Notes under the pieces: model-generated
The model's database searches: none
What the model was told of the DNA's origin: nothing
What the model saw: only the letters and a program-made list of their open reading frames with translations
In this document: in pieces, positions 1-5,593 of the stretch
Layout of the letters: each line of letters starts with the position of its first letter
Position numbering within the stretch: position 1 is the first letter of the stretch
Assembly: GCA_900766635.1 (NCBI GenBank)
Contig: CAAFWA010000001.1
Span: forward strand, 1 to 5,593
DNA length: 5,593 bases
Direction: 5' to 3'
Origin: an uncultured Acinetobacter sp.
GTDB lineage: Bacteria > Pseudomonadota > Gammaproteobacteria > Pseudomonadales > Moraxellaceae
Program-made: the position numbers and the translations under genes

Positions 1-1
1 C

Positions 2-60
2 GAGTGATACTCATCTAGCCTCTCAGTCTCTTTGGAGACTCCCCTGCCTTAAGGTGTGGG
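2..60. other. Cluster of three small hairpins, possible structured RNA tail
   Basis: Three inverted repeats lie next to each other. GAGT at 2-5 pairs with ACTC at 9-12 around a 3-base loop. AGTCTC at 25-30 pairs perfectly with GAGACT at 35-40 around TTTG. CCCC at 41-44 pairs with GGGG at about 58-61, enclosing the palindrome CCTTAAGG at 47-54. The last hairpin is followed by ATATTT rather than a proper T-tract, so it is at best a weak terminator for something to the left. This could be the end of a small RNA, a 3' untranslated region or the edge of a mobile element. The sequence does not decide among these. Confidence 0.3.
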
Positions 61-127
61 GATATTTAGGAAGAATTTTCAAGCAATGTCAAGTGTTAAG
101 ATTTGAGATGAGGCATTAAAACCTCAC

Positions 128-150
128 GATGTGTTTACAATTTACACATC
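128..150. promoter_or_regulatory. Perfect 7-9-7 inverted repeat, candidate operator
   Basis: GATGTGT at 128-134 is the exact reverse complement of ACACATC at 144-150, with a 9-base AT-rich centre (TTACAATTT). Twin half-sites about 16 bases apart centre to centre suit a dimeric helix-turn-helix regulator such as a TetR, GntR or LysR member; this is inference. It lies about 225 bases before the lipocalin start, with no other gene between, so it could regulate the lipocalin or a divergent gene to the left. It could also be a chance hairpin. Confidence 0.35.
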
Positions 151-374
151 CAATTCATCAGATTGGCAGAGTTACATACAAGACTTTAATAAAGGTAAAT
201 ATATGCACGAAATGAGCATCACATGATGAAGTATCCATTCAGGTATAGAATTGCTCTAGGTCAATTAAAAACTTGAACCATCACAATACTTATACAATTT
301 TAGCTCATTTCACCCCTATAAATTCTGATGAAATTCAGCATGATAGAAGCATAAATTTCAATTGGATACTTTAA

Positions 375-923
375 ATGCAATACTTTAAAAAAATAAGCCT
401 TGCTTGCCTACTCACTGCAACGATCAGCCCTGCTTTTGCCAACACATCAGTACAAGCGGTATCCCAAGTCGATTTAAATAAATACGTGGGCCAATGGCAT
501 GAAGTGGCACGTAAACCGCTGATGTTTCAAAAAGACTGTGCGTATAACGTAACAGCAAATTATCGTTTAAATGCCAAAGGTAATGTGGATGTAGATAACC
601 GTTGCTATAAAGCTGACGGCACCATGAAACAATCGACTGCTGAAGCCTATGTACAAAATGCACCAGCCAACTCAAAGTTAAAGGTCAGCTTCTTACCAAA
701 AGCGATTCGTTGGATTCCTGTAGCACGTGGCGATTATTGGGTGCTTAAAATCGATCAAGATTACCAAACTGTTCTTGTCGGTGAGCCAAGTAAGAAATAT
801 TTATGGGTGTTATCACGTGACCCAGAGCCAAATAAAGCAGTTGTTGATGAATATTTAAATTATGCCAAATCATTGGGCTATGATTTAAGCGATTTAATTT
901 ATACCCCTTATAAAGCCCAATAA
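375..923 (+). CDS. blc: Blc-family bacterial lipocalin, secreted
   Basis: This 182-residue protein has the hallmarks of the Blc/apolipoprotein D-like bacterial lipocalins, eight-stranded barrels that bind fatty acids, lysophospholipids or other small hydrophobic ligands in the envelope. Residues 1-22 form a signal peptide (KK, a hydrophobic core, then AFA before N23). The lipocalin GxW signature is G39-Q40-W41 in KYVGQWHEVAR. GDYWVLKID (119-127) and YLWVLSRDP (142-150) match the second and third conserved regions, with Arg148 the usual barrel-closing arginine. Length is normal for the family. Unlike E. coli Blc it has no good lipobox: Cys11 lies inside the hydrophobic core after S-L-A. It is therefore probably a soluble periplasmic protein cut by signal peptidase I. 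Cys55 and Cys77 of the mature chain could form a disulfide. The ATG at 375 is preceded only by a weak GGA at 364-366, but it gives the complete signal peptide. The gene appears to be monocistronic. Confidence 0.9.
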   Translation: MQYFKKISLACLLTATISPAFANTSVQAVSQVDLNKYVGQWHEVARKPLMFQKDCAYNVTANYRLNAKGNVDVDNRCYKADGTMKQSTAEAYVQNAPANSKLKVSFLPKAIRWIPVARGDYWVLKIDQDYQTVLVGEPSKKYLWVLSRDPEPNKAVVDEYLNYAKSLGYDLSDLIYTPYKAQ

Positions 924-937
924 AGTTTCTATACACT

Positions 938-966
938 AAAAAAGCAGCCCATCGGCTGCTTTTTTT
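938..966 (+). terminator. Intrinsic terminator of the lipocalin gene
   Basis: GCAGCC at 944-949 pairs with GGCTGC at 954-959 around CATC, extended by an A6 tract (938-943) pairing with the T7 run at 960-966. This is a classic strong Rho-independent terminator 15 bases after the lipocalin stop codon. Because A and T tracts flank both sides it could also work leftward, but no gene approaches from the right on the minus strand. Confidence 0.92.
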
Positions 967-978
967 ATGGCACTCATT

Positions 979-1007
979 TTGCTTATTCGTATTACGTTTT
1001 TTATAAA
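979..1007 (+). promoter_or_regulatory. Likely sigma70-type promoter of the importer operon
   Basis: TTGCTT at 979-984 and TATAAA at 1002-1007 are separated by exactly 17 bases. The -10 matches five of six consensus positions and the -35 keeps the key TTG. The pair sits between the lipocalin terminator and the permease start, so it is the natural promoter for the permease-ATPase operon. Transcription would begin near 1013-1015, leaving a leader of only about 17 bases with AGG at 1021-1023 as the ribosome-binding core, 7 bases before the ATG. A leader this short leaves no room for a riboswitch. Confidence 0.6.
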
Positions 1008-1030
1008 AAGTATGATCAATAGGCAACGTT

Positions 1031-1975
1031 ATGAGCTATGTAACACAATCTCTCAGCCATCAACAAAAATTATTGTTCGGACTTGGCTCATTTTTTATTC
1101 CGATTTTAATTTGGTGTGCCATTAGTTACATTCCGGCTATTTGGCATCCGCAGGTGCATATCACCCATGCAGGCAGTAGTACTTTTTTACAAGTAGATAG
1201 TCGAGTAGAACGCCAAGTGTTCGATGAACAAGCACAAGTTGCTGTTGATCAAGGCTTAACTCCACCTCAGGGGATGTTGGCCAATCCAATTTATCTACCT
1301 GCTCCACATGAAGTTGCAATGGCTTTGGTCACTGCTTTTACTACACCGCCTACACAGGCCGGTAGTCCGTGGTTTCATCAAAATCTTTGGCATAGTATTC
1401 AACTTGTCTTTAGTGCATTCTTTATTTCATCAGTTATTGGTATTCCATTAGGTATTTTATGTGGATTTTCCAAAACCATTTCACAAACTATTGAACCTTT
1501 TGTCGAGTTTTTTCGCTATTTGCCCGCACCTGCTTTTGGTGCCCTCGCTGTCGCTATCTTAGGTATTAATGACGCACCTAAGATTGCCATCATTGTAATT
1601 GGAACGCTGTTTCAACAGATTCTCATTATTGCCAATACCACTAAAATGGTCGATAAAAGCTTAATTGAGGCAGGTTTTACCTTAGGTACCACAAAAATAA
1701 ATAGCCTATTTCATGTCGTCATTCCCGCTGCCTTGCCTGATATTTACCGTGACTTACGCGTTCTCTTAGGATGGGCATGGACTTATTTAATTGTCGCTGA
1801 GCTTATTGGTAGTACATCAGGAATTACTTGGTTTATCACTCAACAGGCACGTTATCAAAATTTTGATAATGTTTTTGCCGCAATTTTAATTATTGGCATG
1901 ATTGGACTGATTTGTGATGTCTTACTCATGAAATTAGGACAACGCTTATTTAAGTGGAAAGGATCGAAAGCATGA
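1031..1975 (+). CDS. NitT/TauT-type ABC importer permease
   Basis: This 314-residue inner-membrane protein is the channel subunit of a binding-protein-dependent ABC importer. The N-terminal membrane segment is at about 14-34, followed by a polar stretch of about 55 residues, then the BPD_transp_1 core with further membrane segments near 121-147, 165-205, 242-262 and 281-303. The EAA loop that docks on the ATPase is visible at 213-236 (E213-A-G, G219, P232, P236). PIYLPAPHEV (86-95) is the usual LPSP-like lead-in to the core. SsuC/TauC permeases are usually about 250-280 residues, so the segment at 35-85 is extra. From memory, this longer form and stretches such as FRYLPAPAFGALAVAILGI and GWAWTYLIVAELIG resemble permeases beside urea/guanidine carboxylase genes, which suggests a small nitrogen compound, but the substrate is unproven. 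ATG 1031 has an AGG core 7 bases upstream. The stop overlaps the ATPase start. Confidence 0.88.
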   Translation: MSYVTQSLSHQQKLLFGLGSFFIPILIWCAISYIPAIWHPQVHITHAGSSTFLQVDSRVERQVFDEQAQVAVDQGLTPPQGMLANPIYLPAPHEVAMALVTAFTTPPTQAGSPWFHQNLWHSIQLVFSAFFISSVIGIPLGILCGFSKTISQTIEPFVEFFRYLPAPAFGALAVAILGINDAPKIAIIVIGTLFQQILIIANTTKMVDKSLIEAGFTLGTTKINSLFHVVIPAALPDIYRDLRVLLGWAWTYLIVAELIGSTSGITWFITQQARYQNFDNVFAAILIIGMIGLICDVLLMKLGQRLFKWKGSKA

Positions 1976-2835
1976 CTACCTCTACCTACTTTGAACAGAT
2001 TTATCAACGTCCAGTCATTTTAGAAGCTCAGCATTTAACGCAAGTCTTCCAACAAGGAAAACATGAACGTACCATTTTACAAGACATCAATTTAAAAATT
2101 CATAAACGTGAATTTATTTGTGTCATTGGGCCATCAGGCTGTGGAAAATCAACTTTTAGTCGGGTTGTCGCAGGCTTAGATCCCTATACGAGCGGCATAC
2201 TCTTGGTGGATGGTCAAGCCGTTACCGGCCCAAGTGCTGAAAGAGGTATGGTTTTTCAAGGTTATACCTTATTTCCATGGAAAACGGTTAAAGAGAACGT
2301 TATGTTTGGGCCCTTAATGAAAGGAGAAAGTCATCCTTTAGCAGAAGCACAGGCACGAGAATGGCTTAATATTATTGGCTTAGAACACTATGCTGATCAA
2401 TATCCACATCAATTGTCAGGGGGGATGAAACAACGTGTAGCGATTGCACGGGCATTGGTCAATCAGCCTAAAATTTTGTTGATGGATGAACCTTTTGGTG
2501 CACTTGATCCCTATACACGACAAAAGATGCAAAAGCATCTTATGGATTTATGGGCAAATATTGATCTTACTATTGTTTTTGTGACCCATGATATGGACGA
2601 AGCGATTTTGCTTGCTGACCGTATTGTGGTTTTAAAAGCCAATCCTGGAGAGATCAAAGAGATTATTGAGGTGGATTTACCACGTCCACGCCATTTTGAT
2701 GTCTTACAAAGCGAAACCTTTAAGCGCCTTAGACAACATGTCGATGCCTTAGTGCATACTAGCGAAGAAACGCTTGATCCTGCCCTTGCAGATTTACCCA
2801 AAATTCCAAGGATGACCCAAGTCAGCACCAAGTAA
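1972..2835 (+). CDS. NitT/TauT-type ABC importer ATPase
   Basis: This 287-residue cytoplasmic ATPase powers the permease encoded just upstream. All motifs are intact: Walker A GPSGCGKST (53-61), Q-loop Gln96 in VFQGYTLFPW, signature LSGGMKQR (148-155), Walker B ILLMDEP with Glu173 (168-174), D-loop GALD (176-179) and switch His206 in VTHD. The LFPWKTV stretch after the Q-loop is typical of the SsuB/TauB/NrtD family. Residues 221-240 (KANPGEI, then VDLPRPR) are characteristic of the same family, and about 45 further residues form a C-terminal tail. I chose ATG 1972 because it makes an ATGA overlap with the permease stop and has AAAGGA at 1958-1963 as ribosome-binding site. An in-frame GTG at 1954 would lie inside the permease end and add six residues with no family support. 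No substrate-binding protein gene follows; the next gene is convergent. Confidence 0.92.
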   Translation: MTTSTYFEQIYQRPVILEAQHLTQVFQQGKHERTILQDINLKIHKREFICVIGPSGCGKSTFSRVVAGLDPYTSGILLVDGQAVTGPSAERGMVFQGYTLFPWKTVKENVMFGPLMKGESHPLAEAQAREWLNIIGLEHYADQYPHQLSGGMKQRVAIARALVNQPKILLMDEPFGALDPYTRQKMQKHLMDLWANIDLTIVFVTHDMDEAILLADRIVVLKANPGEIKEIIEVDLPRPRHFDVLQSETFKRLRQHVDALVHTSEETLDPALADLPKIPRMTQVSTK

Positions 2836-2840
2836 AGCAA

Positions 2841-2865
2841 GCGGCTCATCTAGATGATGAGCCGC
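2841..2865. terminator. Hairpin between convergent operons, probable two-way terminator
   Basis: GCGGCTCATC at 2841-2850 is the exact reverse complement of GATGAGCCGC at 2856-2865, giving a 10-bp GC-rich stem with loop TAGAT. It fills most of the 46-base gap between the stop of the importer ATPase and the stop of the LolD-like ATPase. Neither side has a solid T-tract: the + strand continues CTTACCGTATTT and the - strand TTGCTTTACTT. It is therefore probably a moderate terminator serving both directions. Confidence 0.7.
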
Positions 2866-2881
2866 CTTACCGTATTTAAGT

Positions 2882-3589
2882 TTAAACACCAGATAAGGTA
2901 TCACTGTCGATACGGCCATCGACTAATTTAATCGTGCGATCACAGGTGGCTGAAAGTCGTGGATCATGGGTGACTAATAAAACAGCACAGTGTTCTTTTT
3001 GATTAACTTCACGAAATAATTCAAACACTTCGGTTGCTGTTTGACTGTCTAAGTTACCTGTAGGTTCATCGGCAAGCAATAATGCAGGTTGGGTAATGAG
3101 TGCACGTGCAATCGCTACACGTTGCTGTTGACCGCCTGAGAGTTGACTGGCTTTACGTTGATCAAAGTTTTTAAGCCCCACCGCCTCTAATAAATAATGA
3201 GCACGATCAATGGCTTGTTTATTTGGTCGACCATGGACCAACATTAATGGCATTAAAATATTTTCAAGTACCGTAAATGCTTGGATTAAATGATGAAATT
3301 GAAACACAAAGCCAATACTATTTCCACGTAATCGGGTACGCTCTTGATCATCCATTTGACTCGTCGCTTGACCGAGTAAGTAAATTTCACCGCTCGTTGG
3401 CTGATCCAATAGACCTAAAATATTGAGCAAGGTACTTTTACCTGAACCTGATGGGCCAATTAATGCCGCAAAATCCTGACGATGTATCGCAAAATCAATC
3501 CCATGCAAGACTTCAATCTCATTGGGTTCACCCACGTTATACGATTTTTTTAACTGTTCTAAACGTAGTACTTCTTGAGAATTAGACAT
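2882..3589 (-). CDS. LolD/MacB-type ABC transporter ATPase
   Basis: This 235-residue protein is the cytoplasmic ATPase of a MacB-superfamily (type VII) ABC system. It carries Walker A GPSGSGKST (45-53), Q-loop Gln97, signature LSGGQQQR (150-157), Walker B ending in D174-E175 and His208 in VTHD. The stretch FQFHHLIQAFTVLEN after the Q-loop closely resembles LolD (FHHLLPDFTALEN-like) rather than importer ATPases. It is the last gene of a three-gene minus-strand operon. Its ATG lies 8 bases inside the end of the permease gene, and GAGG at 3599-3602 gives a ribosome-binding site 9 bases upstream. I do not call it lolD itself, because the partner genes are one permease and an HlyD-like adaptor rather than lolC and lolE. 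The substrate is unknown; export of a drug, lipid or peptide, or lipoprotein handling, are all possible. Confidence 0.9.
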   Translation of the reverse strand: MSNSQEVLRLEQLKKSYNVGEPNEIEVLHGIDFAIHRQDFAALIGPSGSGKSTLLNILGLLDQPTSGEIYLLGQATSQMDDQERTRLRGNSIGFVFQFHHLIQAFTVLENILMPLMLVHGRPNKQAIDRAHYLLEAVGLKNFDQRKASQLSGGQQQRVAIARALITQPALLLADEPTGNLDSQTATEVFELFREVNQKEHCAVLLVTHDPRLSATCDRTIKLVDGRIDSDTLSGV

Positions 3590-4796
3590 GACGAATCGCC
3601 TCTACGGGATCAAGTCGTGCAGCACGCCGTGCAGGAATGGCAGCCGCAATTAAACCACTTAAGGTGGCGAGTAATAATGCTGAGGCAATCAAGCTTGGTG
3701 AAATCGGAATGTAAAACAATCCCGGTCCAAACTGATTAAATGACCACACCAAGGCATAACTGGTCAAAATACCAAGTATCGATCCCAATAAACCAAATAC
3801 AGCACCTTGAATTAAAAAAATCACTAAAATTTGTTCACGACTTGCGCCCGTAGCACGCAAAATGCCAATTTCTCGGGTACGCTGTACCACACTAATCGAG
3901 AGTACACTCGCAATCGCAAAGGCAACCGAAATACCCACAAACACAATAATCATGTTAGTGGATAAACTTTGTGCAGAAATTGCATTCATCAGCTGAGCGT
4001 TACTGCCAATCCAGCTGTCTGCTTTTAGACCCGTTAAACGATTCATTTGTGCAGCGACATCCTCAGCTGCAAAAATATCATCAATACGTAAATCAATCAC
4101 GGTCACGCCGCCAGGTAAATTTAATAACGATTGAGCTCGCTTTAAATCCACATACATATAGCGTGAATCTAATTCACGTACCCCAAGTTCAAAAATCCCG
4201 GCCACATTCATCACCGCATTGACATTTAAACCATTATCTAAACGGATTTTACTGCCAACACGCACGCCTAAATCTTTGGCCATTTCACTGCCGATGAGCA
4301 CATCGTCGGCTTTTAAACGTACTTGGCCTTGGGTGAGATAATCTTGCAACGGTACAATACGTTGATAACGCGCTAAATCTACCCCCATGATCGCAACCGA
4401 TTGAATCGCATCACCACGCTTCACCAAAGCCGGCCCAGACACCATTGGAGAGACCGCTTTGAGCATGCTCATTTGATCGAGCTGTTGAATCACTTGTTGC
4501 CAATTGTTAATTGAACGCAGACGCTGTGCACGTTTGTCTTCATAAATCATCTGCACCACATTGGGCTGGGTAACAATCTGATTGACTTGTTGCGGGGCAT
4601 GTAAACTAATATGAGCTTGTGTCCCCAAAGTTCGCTCAATTAAATTGGCTTGTAAGCCTTGAATCAGCGCACTAATAAAGACAATCACCGCAACGCCAAT
4701 CGCTACGCCACCAATAATCATCAGCGATTGACTACGACCTTCACGTAAAAAGCCAATCGCAATCAGCCAATCTGTCCATAAGCGTCGTATATTCAA
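3582..4796 (-). CDS. MacB/LolE-like ABC permease (FtsX superfamily), TTG start
   Basis: This 404-residue inner-membrane permease has the four-helix MacB/LolC/FtsX plan. An amphipathic N-terminus (1-24) precedes TM1 (about 25-47), then a large periplasmic domain (about 48-280), TM2 (282-304), TM3 (324-353) and TM4 (369-389). The cytoplasmic loop after TM2 carries REIGILRATGASREQI (308-323), the family's coupling motif, and the C-terminus ends ARRAARLDPVEAIRHV, also typical. These proteins do not pass substrate through the membrane but transmit ATPase motion to the periplasm. The ATPase is a separate gene here, unlike MacB, where it is fused at the N-terminus. Translation starts at TTG 4796-4794, overlapping the adaptor's TGA as TTGA; AGG in the preceding adaptor codons is a weak ribosome-binding site. 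The next in-frame ATG (residue 26) would cut off the N-terminal helix and start inside TM1. Length is normal for the LolC/LolE/DevC type. Only one permease gene is present, which implies a homodimer. Confidence 0.87.
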   Translation of the reverse strand: MNIRRLWTDWLIAIGFLREGRSQSLMIIGGVAIGVAVIVFISALIQGLQANLIERTLGTQAHISLHAPQQVNQIVTQPNVVQMIYEDKRAQRLRSINNWQQVIQQLDQMSMLKAVSPMVSGPALVKRGDAIQSVAIMGVDLARYQRIVPLQDYLTQGQVRLKADDVLIGSEMAKDLGVRVGSKIRLDNGLNVNAVMNVAGIFELGVRELDSRYMYVDLKRAQSLLNLPGGVTVIDLRIDDIFAAEDVAAQMNRLTGLKADSWIGSNAQLMNAISAQSLSTNMIIVFVGISVAFAIASVLSISVVQRTREIGILRATGASREQILVIFLIQGAVFGLLGSILGILTSYALVWSFNQFGPGLFYIPISPSLIASALLLATLSGLIAAAIPARRAARLDPVEAIRHV

Positions 4797-5593
4797 TCTT
4801 TGCTTACCTGTTCAATGCGTACACGTTGCGCTTCTTGCCCTTGATTAGGATCACGTAAGATCTGATCGCCAACCTTTAGACCACCAATTACTTCACTTTG
4901 TGTGCTGCTTTTTAAACCCAATTTGACCGCTTGACGCTGTAATTTCTGATCACGTACCACCCAAACCTCTGCTTGTTGGCCACGACTATTAAATAAAGCA
5001 TCATTATCAATGACCATCGCTTGATTACGCTTAGCCGTTTCAATATTCACAGAAACCGTCATGTCTTGACGTAAAAATGCGGGCACAGGATTAACTGCCA
5101 ATTTAACATCCACAGTACCGCGCTCCGGATCAATTCTTGGAGCAATAAAGTTGACCTGTGCGGGAAAAGGCTGATTTGGATAAGCATCCGCAATCACTTG
5201 TGCCGATTGGCCCAAAGCCAAATACGGTAAGTTTTGCTCATCTAAAGGCACTAAAATTTGCGTTGGTCCATCGACTGCAAGGCTAAATAAAGTTTGCCCT
5301 GGTTGCACTACATCACCAACATCAACATCACGAGTCAGAATCGTCCCTGACACCTGAGCACGCACCTCTGTTTTGGCTAATTGTGCTTTTAACACATTTA
5401 AACGCTCGATCAAGGTACGCTCTTCAACCTGCCCGGGTGCTAGGCTTTGTGCGGTTAAACGAGCAGCCGCGAGCGCATTTCGAGCAAGGCGCTCTGCTTC
5501 AATGGCTTGCTCTTTTTCCTCCACCGATAACACACCCGGTTCAGTATTTTGACGGCGTTTAGCTTCACGTGTAGCCTGTTGCAGTTGTAATTC
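4793..5593 (-). CDS. HlyD/MacA-type periplasmic adaptor, N-terminus off window
   Basis: This is the C-terminal 266 residues of a membrane-fusion (adaptor) protein. The reading frame stays open to the right edge, adding 20 codons (ELQLQQATREAKRR and so on) beyond the GTG at 5533, so that GTG is internal and the true start, with its membrane anchor or signal, lies outside. Visible parts in order are a charged, alanine- and leucine-rich coiled-coil hairpin (first 85 or so residues of the fragment), the second lipoyl half-motif (VRAQVSGTILTRDVDVGDVV, then PGQTLFSL), a beta-barrel domain (ILVPLDEQNL through FLRQDMTVSVNIET) and a membrane-proximal domain ending GLKVGDQIL. Such adaptors bridge an inner-membrane pump and an outer-membrane channel. 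As first gene of the visible operon, translationally coupled to the permease by a 4-base overlap, it should be the adaptor of this MacB/Lol-like pump. No outer-membrane channel is encoded here; a TolC-like partner is inferred. Confidence 0.88.
   Translation of the reverse strand, partial: ELQLQQATREAKRRQNTEPGVLSVEEKEQAIEAERLARNALAAARLTAQSLAPGQVEERTLIERLNVLKAQLAKTEVRAQVSGTILTRDVDVGDVVQPGQTLFSLAVDGPTQILVPLDEQNLPYLALGQSAQVIADAYPNQPFPAQVNFIAPRIDPERGTVDVKLAVNPVPAFLRQDMTVSVNIETAKRNQAMVIDNDALFNSRGQQAEVWVVRDQKLQRQAVKLGLKSSTQSEVIGGLKVGDQILRDPNQGQEAQRVRIEQVSKD

Larger units (their letters stand above)
1..374. other. Gene-free leader region upstream of the lipocalin
   Basis: I find no convincing coding sequence here on either strand. 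The region is AT-rich and holds several inverted repeats, listed separately: small hairpins at 2-12, 25-40 and about 41-60, a 5-bp stem at 109-113/122-126, and a 7-9-7 dyad at 128-150. It must carry the lipocalin promoter, but no clear -35/-10 pair stands out. TATAAA at 317-322 is a fair -10 without a good -35, and TACAAT at 293-298 has the same problem. The left end may be the tail of a transcript or gene that starts outside the window. Confidence 0.6.

Noticed and set aside
128..150. CRP/Vfr-type binding site
   Set aside because: The half-sites read TGTGT/ACACA with a 9-base gap rather than TGTGA-N6-TCACA, so it does not fit the known spacing or sequence.
241..374. ykkC-type (guanidine) or other riboswitch upstream, prompted by the transporter type and a CTAGG at 255-259
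   Set aside because: None of the other conserved ykkC segments are present, the region leads into the lipocalin rather than the transporter, and the transporter's own leader is only about 17 bases.
424..1026. Minus-strand open frames opposite the lipocalin gene (424-675 and 745-1026)
   Set aside because: They run antisense to a well-supported lipocalin, cross its terminator in one case, and their translations show no recognisable domain or signal.
1954..1974. GTG at 1954 as start of the importer ATPase
   Set aside because: The ATG at 1972 has a better-placed ribosome-binding site and the typical ATGA overlap. The extra residues come from the permease tail region.
2511..2849. Minus-strand open frame over the 3' end of the importer ATPase
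   Set aside because: It is antisense to conserved ATPase motifs, overlaps the terminator hairpin and has a low-complexity, unrecognisable translation.
3971..4222. Plus-strand open frame inside the MacB/LolE-like permease
   Set aside because: It is antisense to the permease's periplasmic domain and has no domain, no ribosome-binding site that I can see and no neighbour in the same direction.
2882..4796. Canonical lolCDE lipoprotein-release operon
   Set aside because: There is only one permease gene, and the partner upstream is an HlyD-type adaptor, which lol operons lack.
5531..5533. GTG at 5533 as the start of the adaptor gene
   Set aside because: The frame is open to the window edge and the upstream residues continue the coiled-coil. 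A start here would leave the adaptor without its first lipoyl half and N-terminal export segment.

Overview
The window looks like chromosomal DNA of a moderately AT-rich Gram-negative gammaproteobacterium. Acinetobacter or a close relative is my best guess, from the base composition, the codon choice and the type of proteins; no single marker proves it. The envelope-directed genes (a secreted lipocalin and a membrane-fusion adaptor) fit a cell with an outer membrane. I see no insertion sequence, phage gene, CRISPR array, rRNA or tRNA, and base composition is even across the genes.

Layout. Positions 1-374 have no gene but hold several short inverted repeats: three small hairpins packed into the first 60 bases and a perfect 7-9-7 dyad at 128-150. 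A Blc-type lipocalin (375-923, +) follows, closed by a strong intrinsic terminator at 938-966. A good sigma70-type promoter (979-1007) then drives a two-gene importer operon on the + strand: a permease (1031-1975) and its ATPase (1972-2835), joined by an ATGA overlap. They belong to the NitT/TauT/Ssu-like ABC family and most resemble the branch I recall next to urea/guanidine carboxylase genes. Their substrate-binding protein is not in the window.

A hairpin at 2841-2865 separates this operon from a convergent minus-strand operon. Read in its own direction, that operon encodes an HlyD/MacA-type periplasmic adaptor (4793-5593, N-terminus beyond the right edge), a LolC/E- and MacB-like permease (3582-4796, TTG start) and a LolD-like ATPase (2882-3589). 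All three are coupled by short overlaps (4 and 8 bases). Together they should form an inner-membrane MacB-superfamily (type VII) ABC machine with an adaptor, probably exporting or extracting a substrate through the periplasm with an outer-membrane partner encoded elsewhere.

The two ABC systems work in opposite senses: the first is an importer that needs a binding protein, the second is a mechanotransmission-type exporter. Nothing in the window amounts to a clearly new system. The points most worth a second look are the adaptor plus Lol-like permease/ATPase combination, the importer without a binding protein and its permease with an extra periplasmic segment, and the structured non-coding left end.
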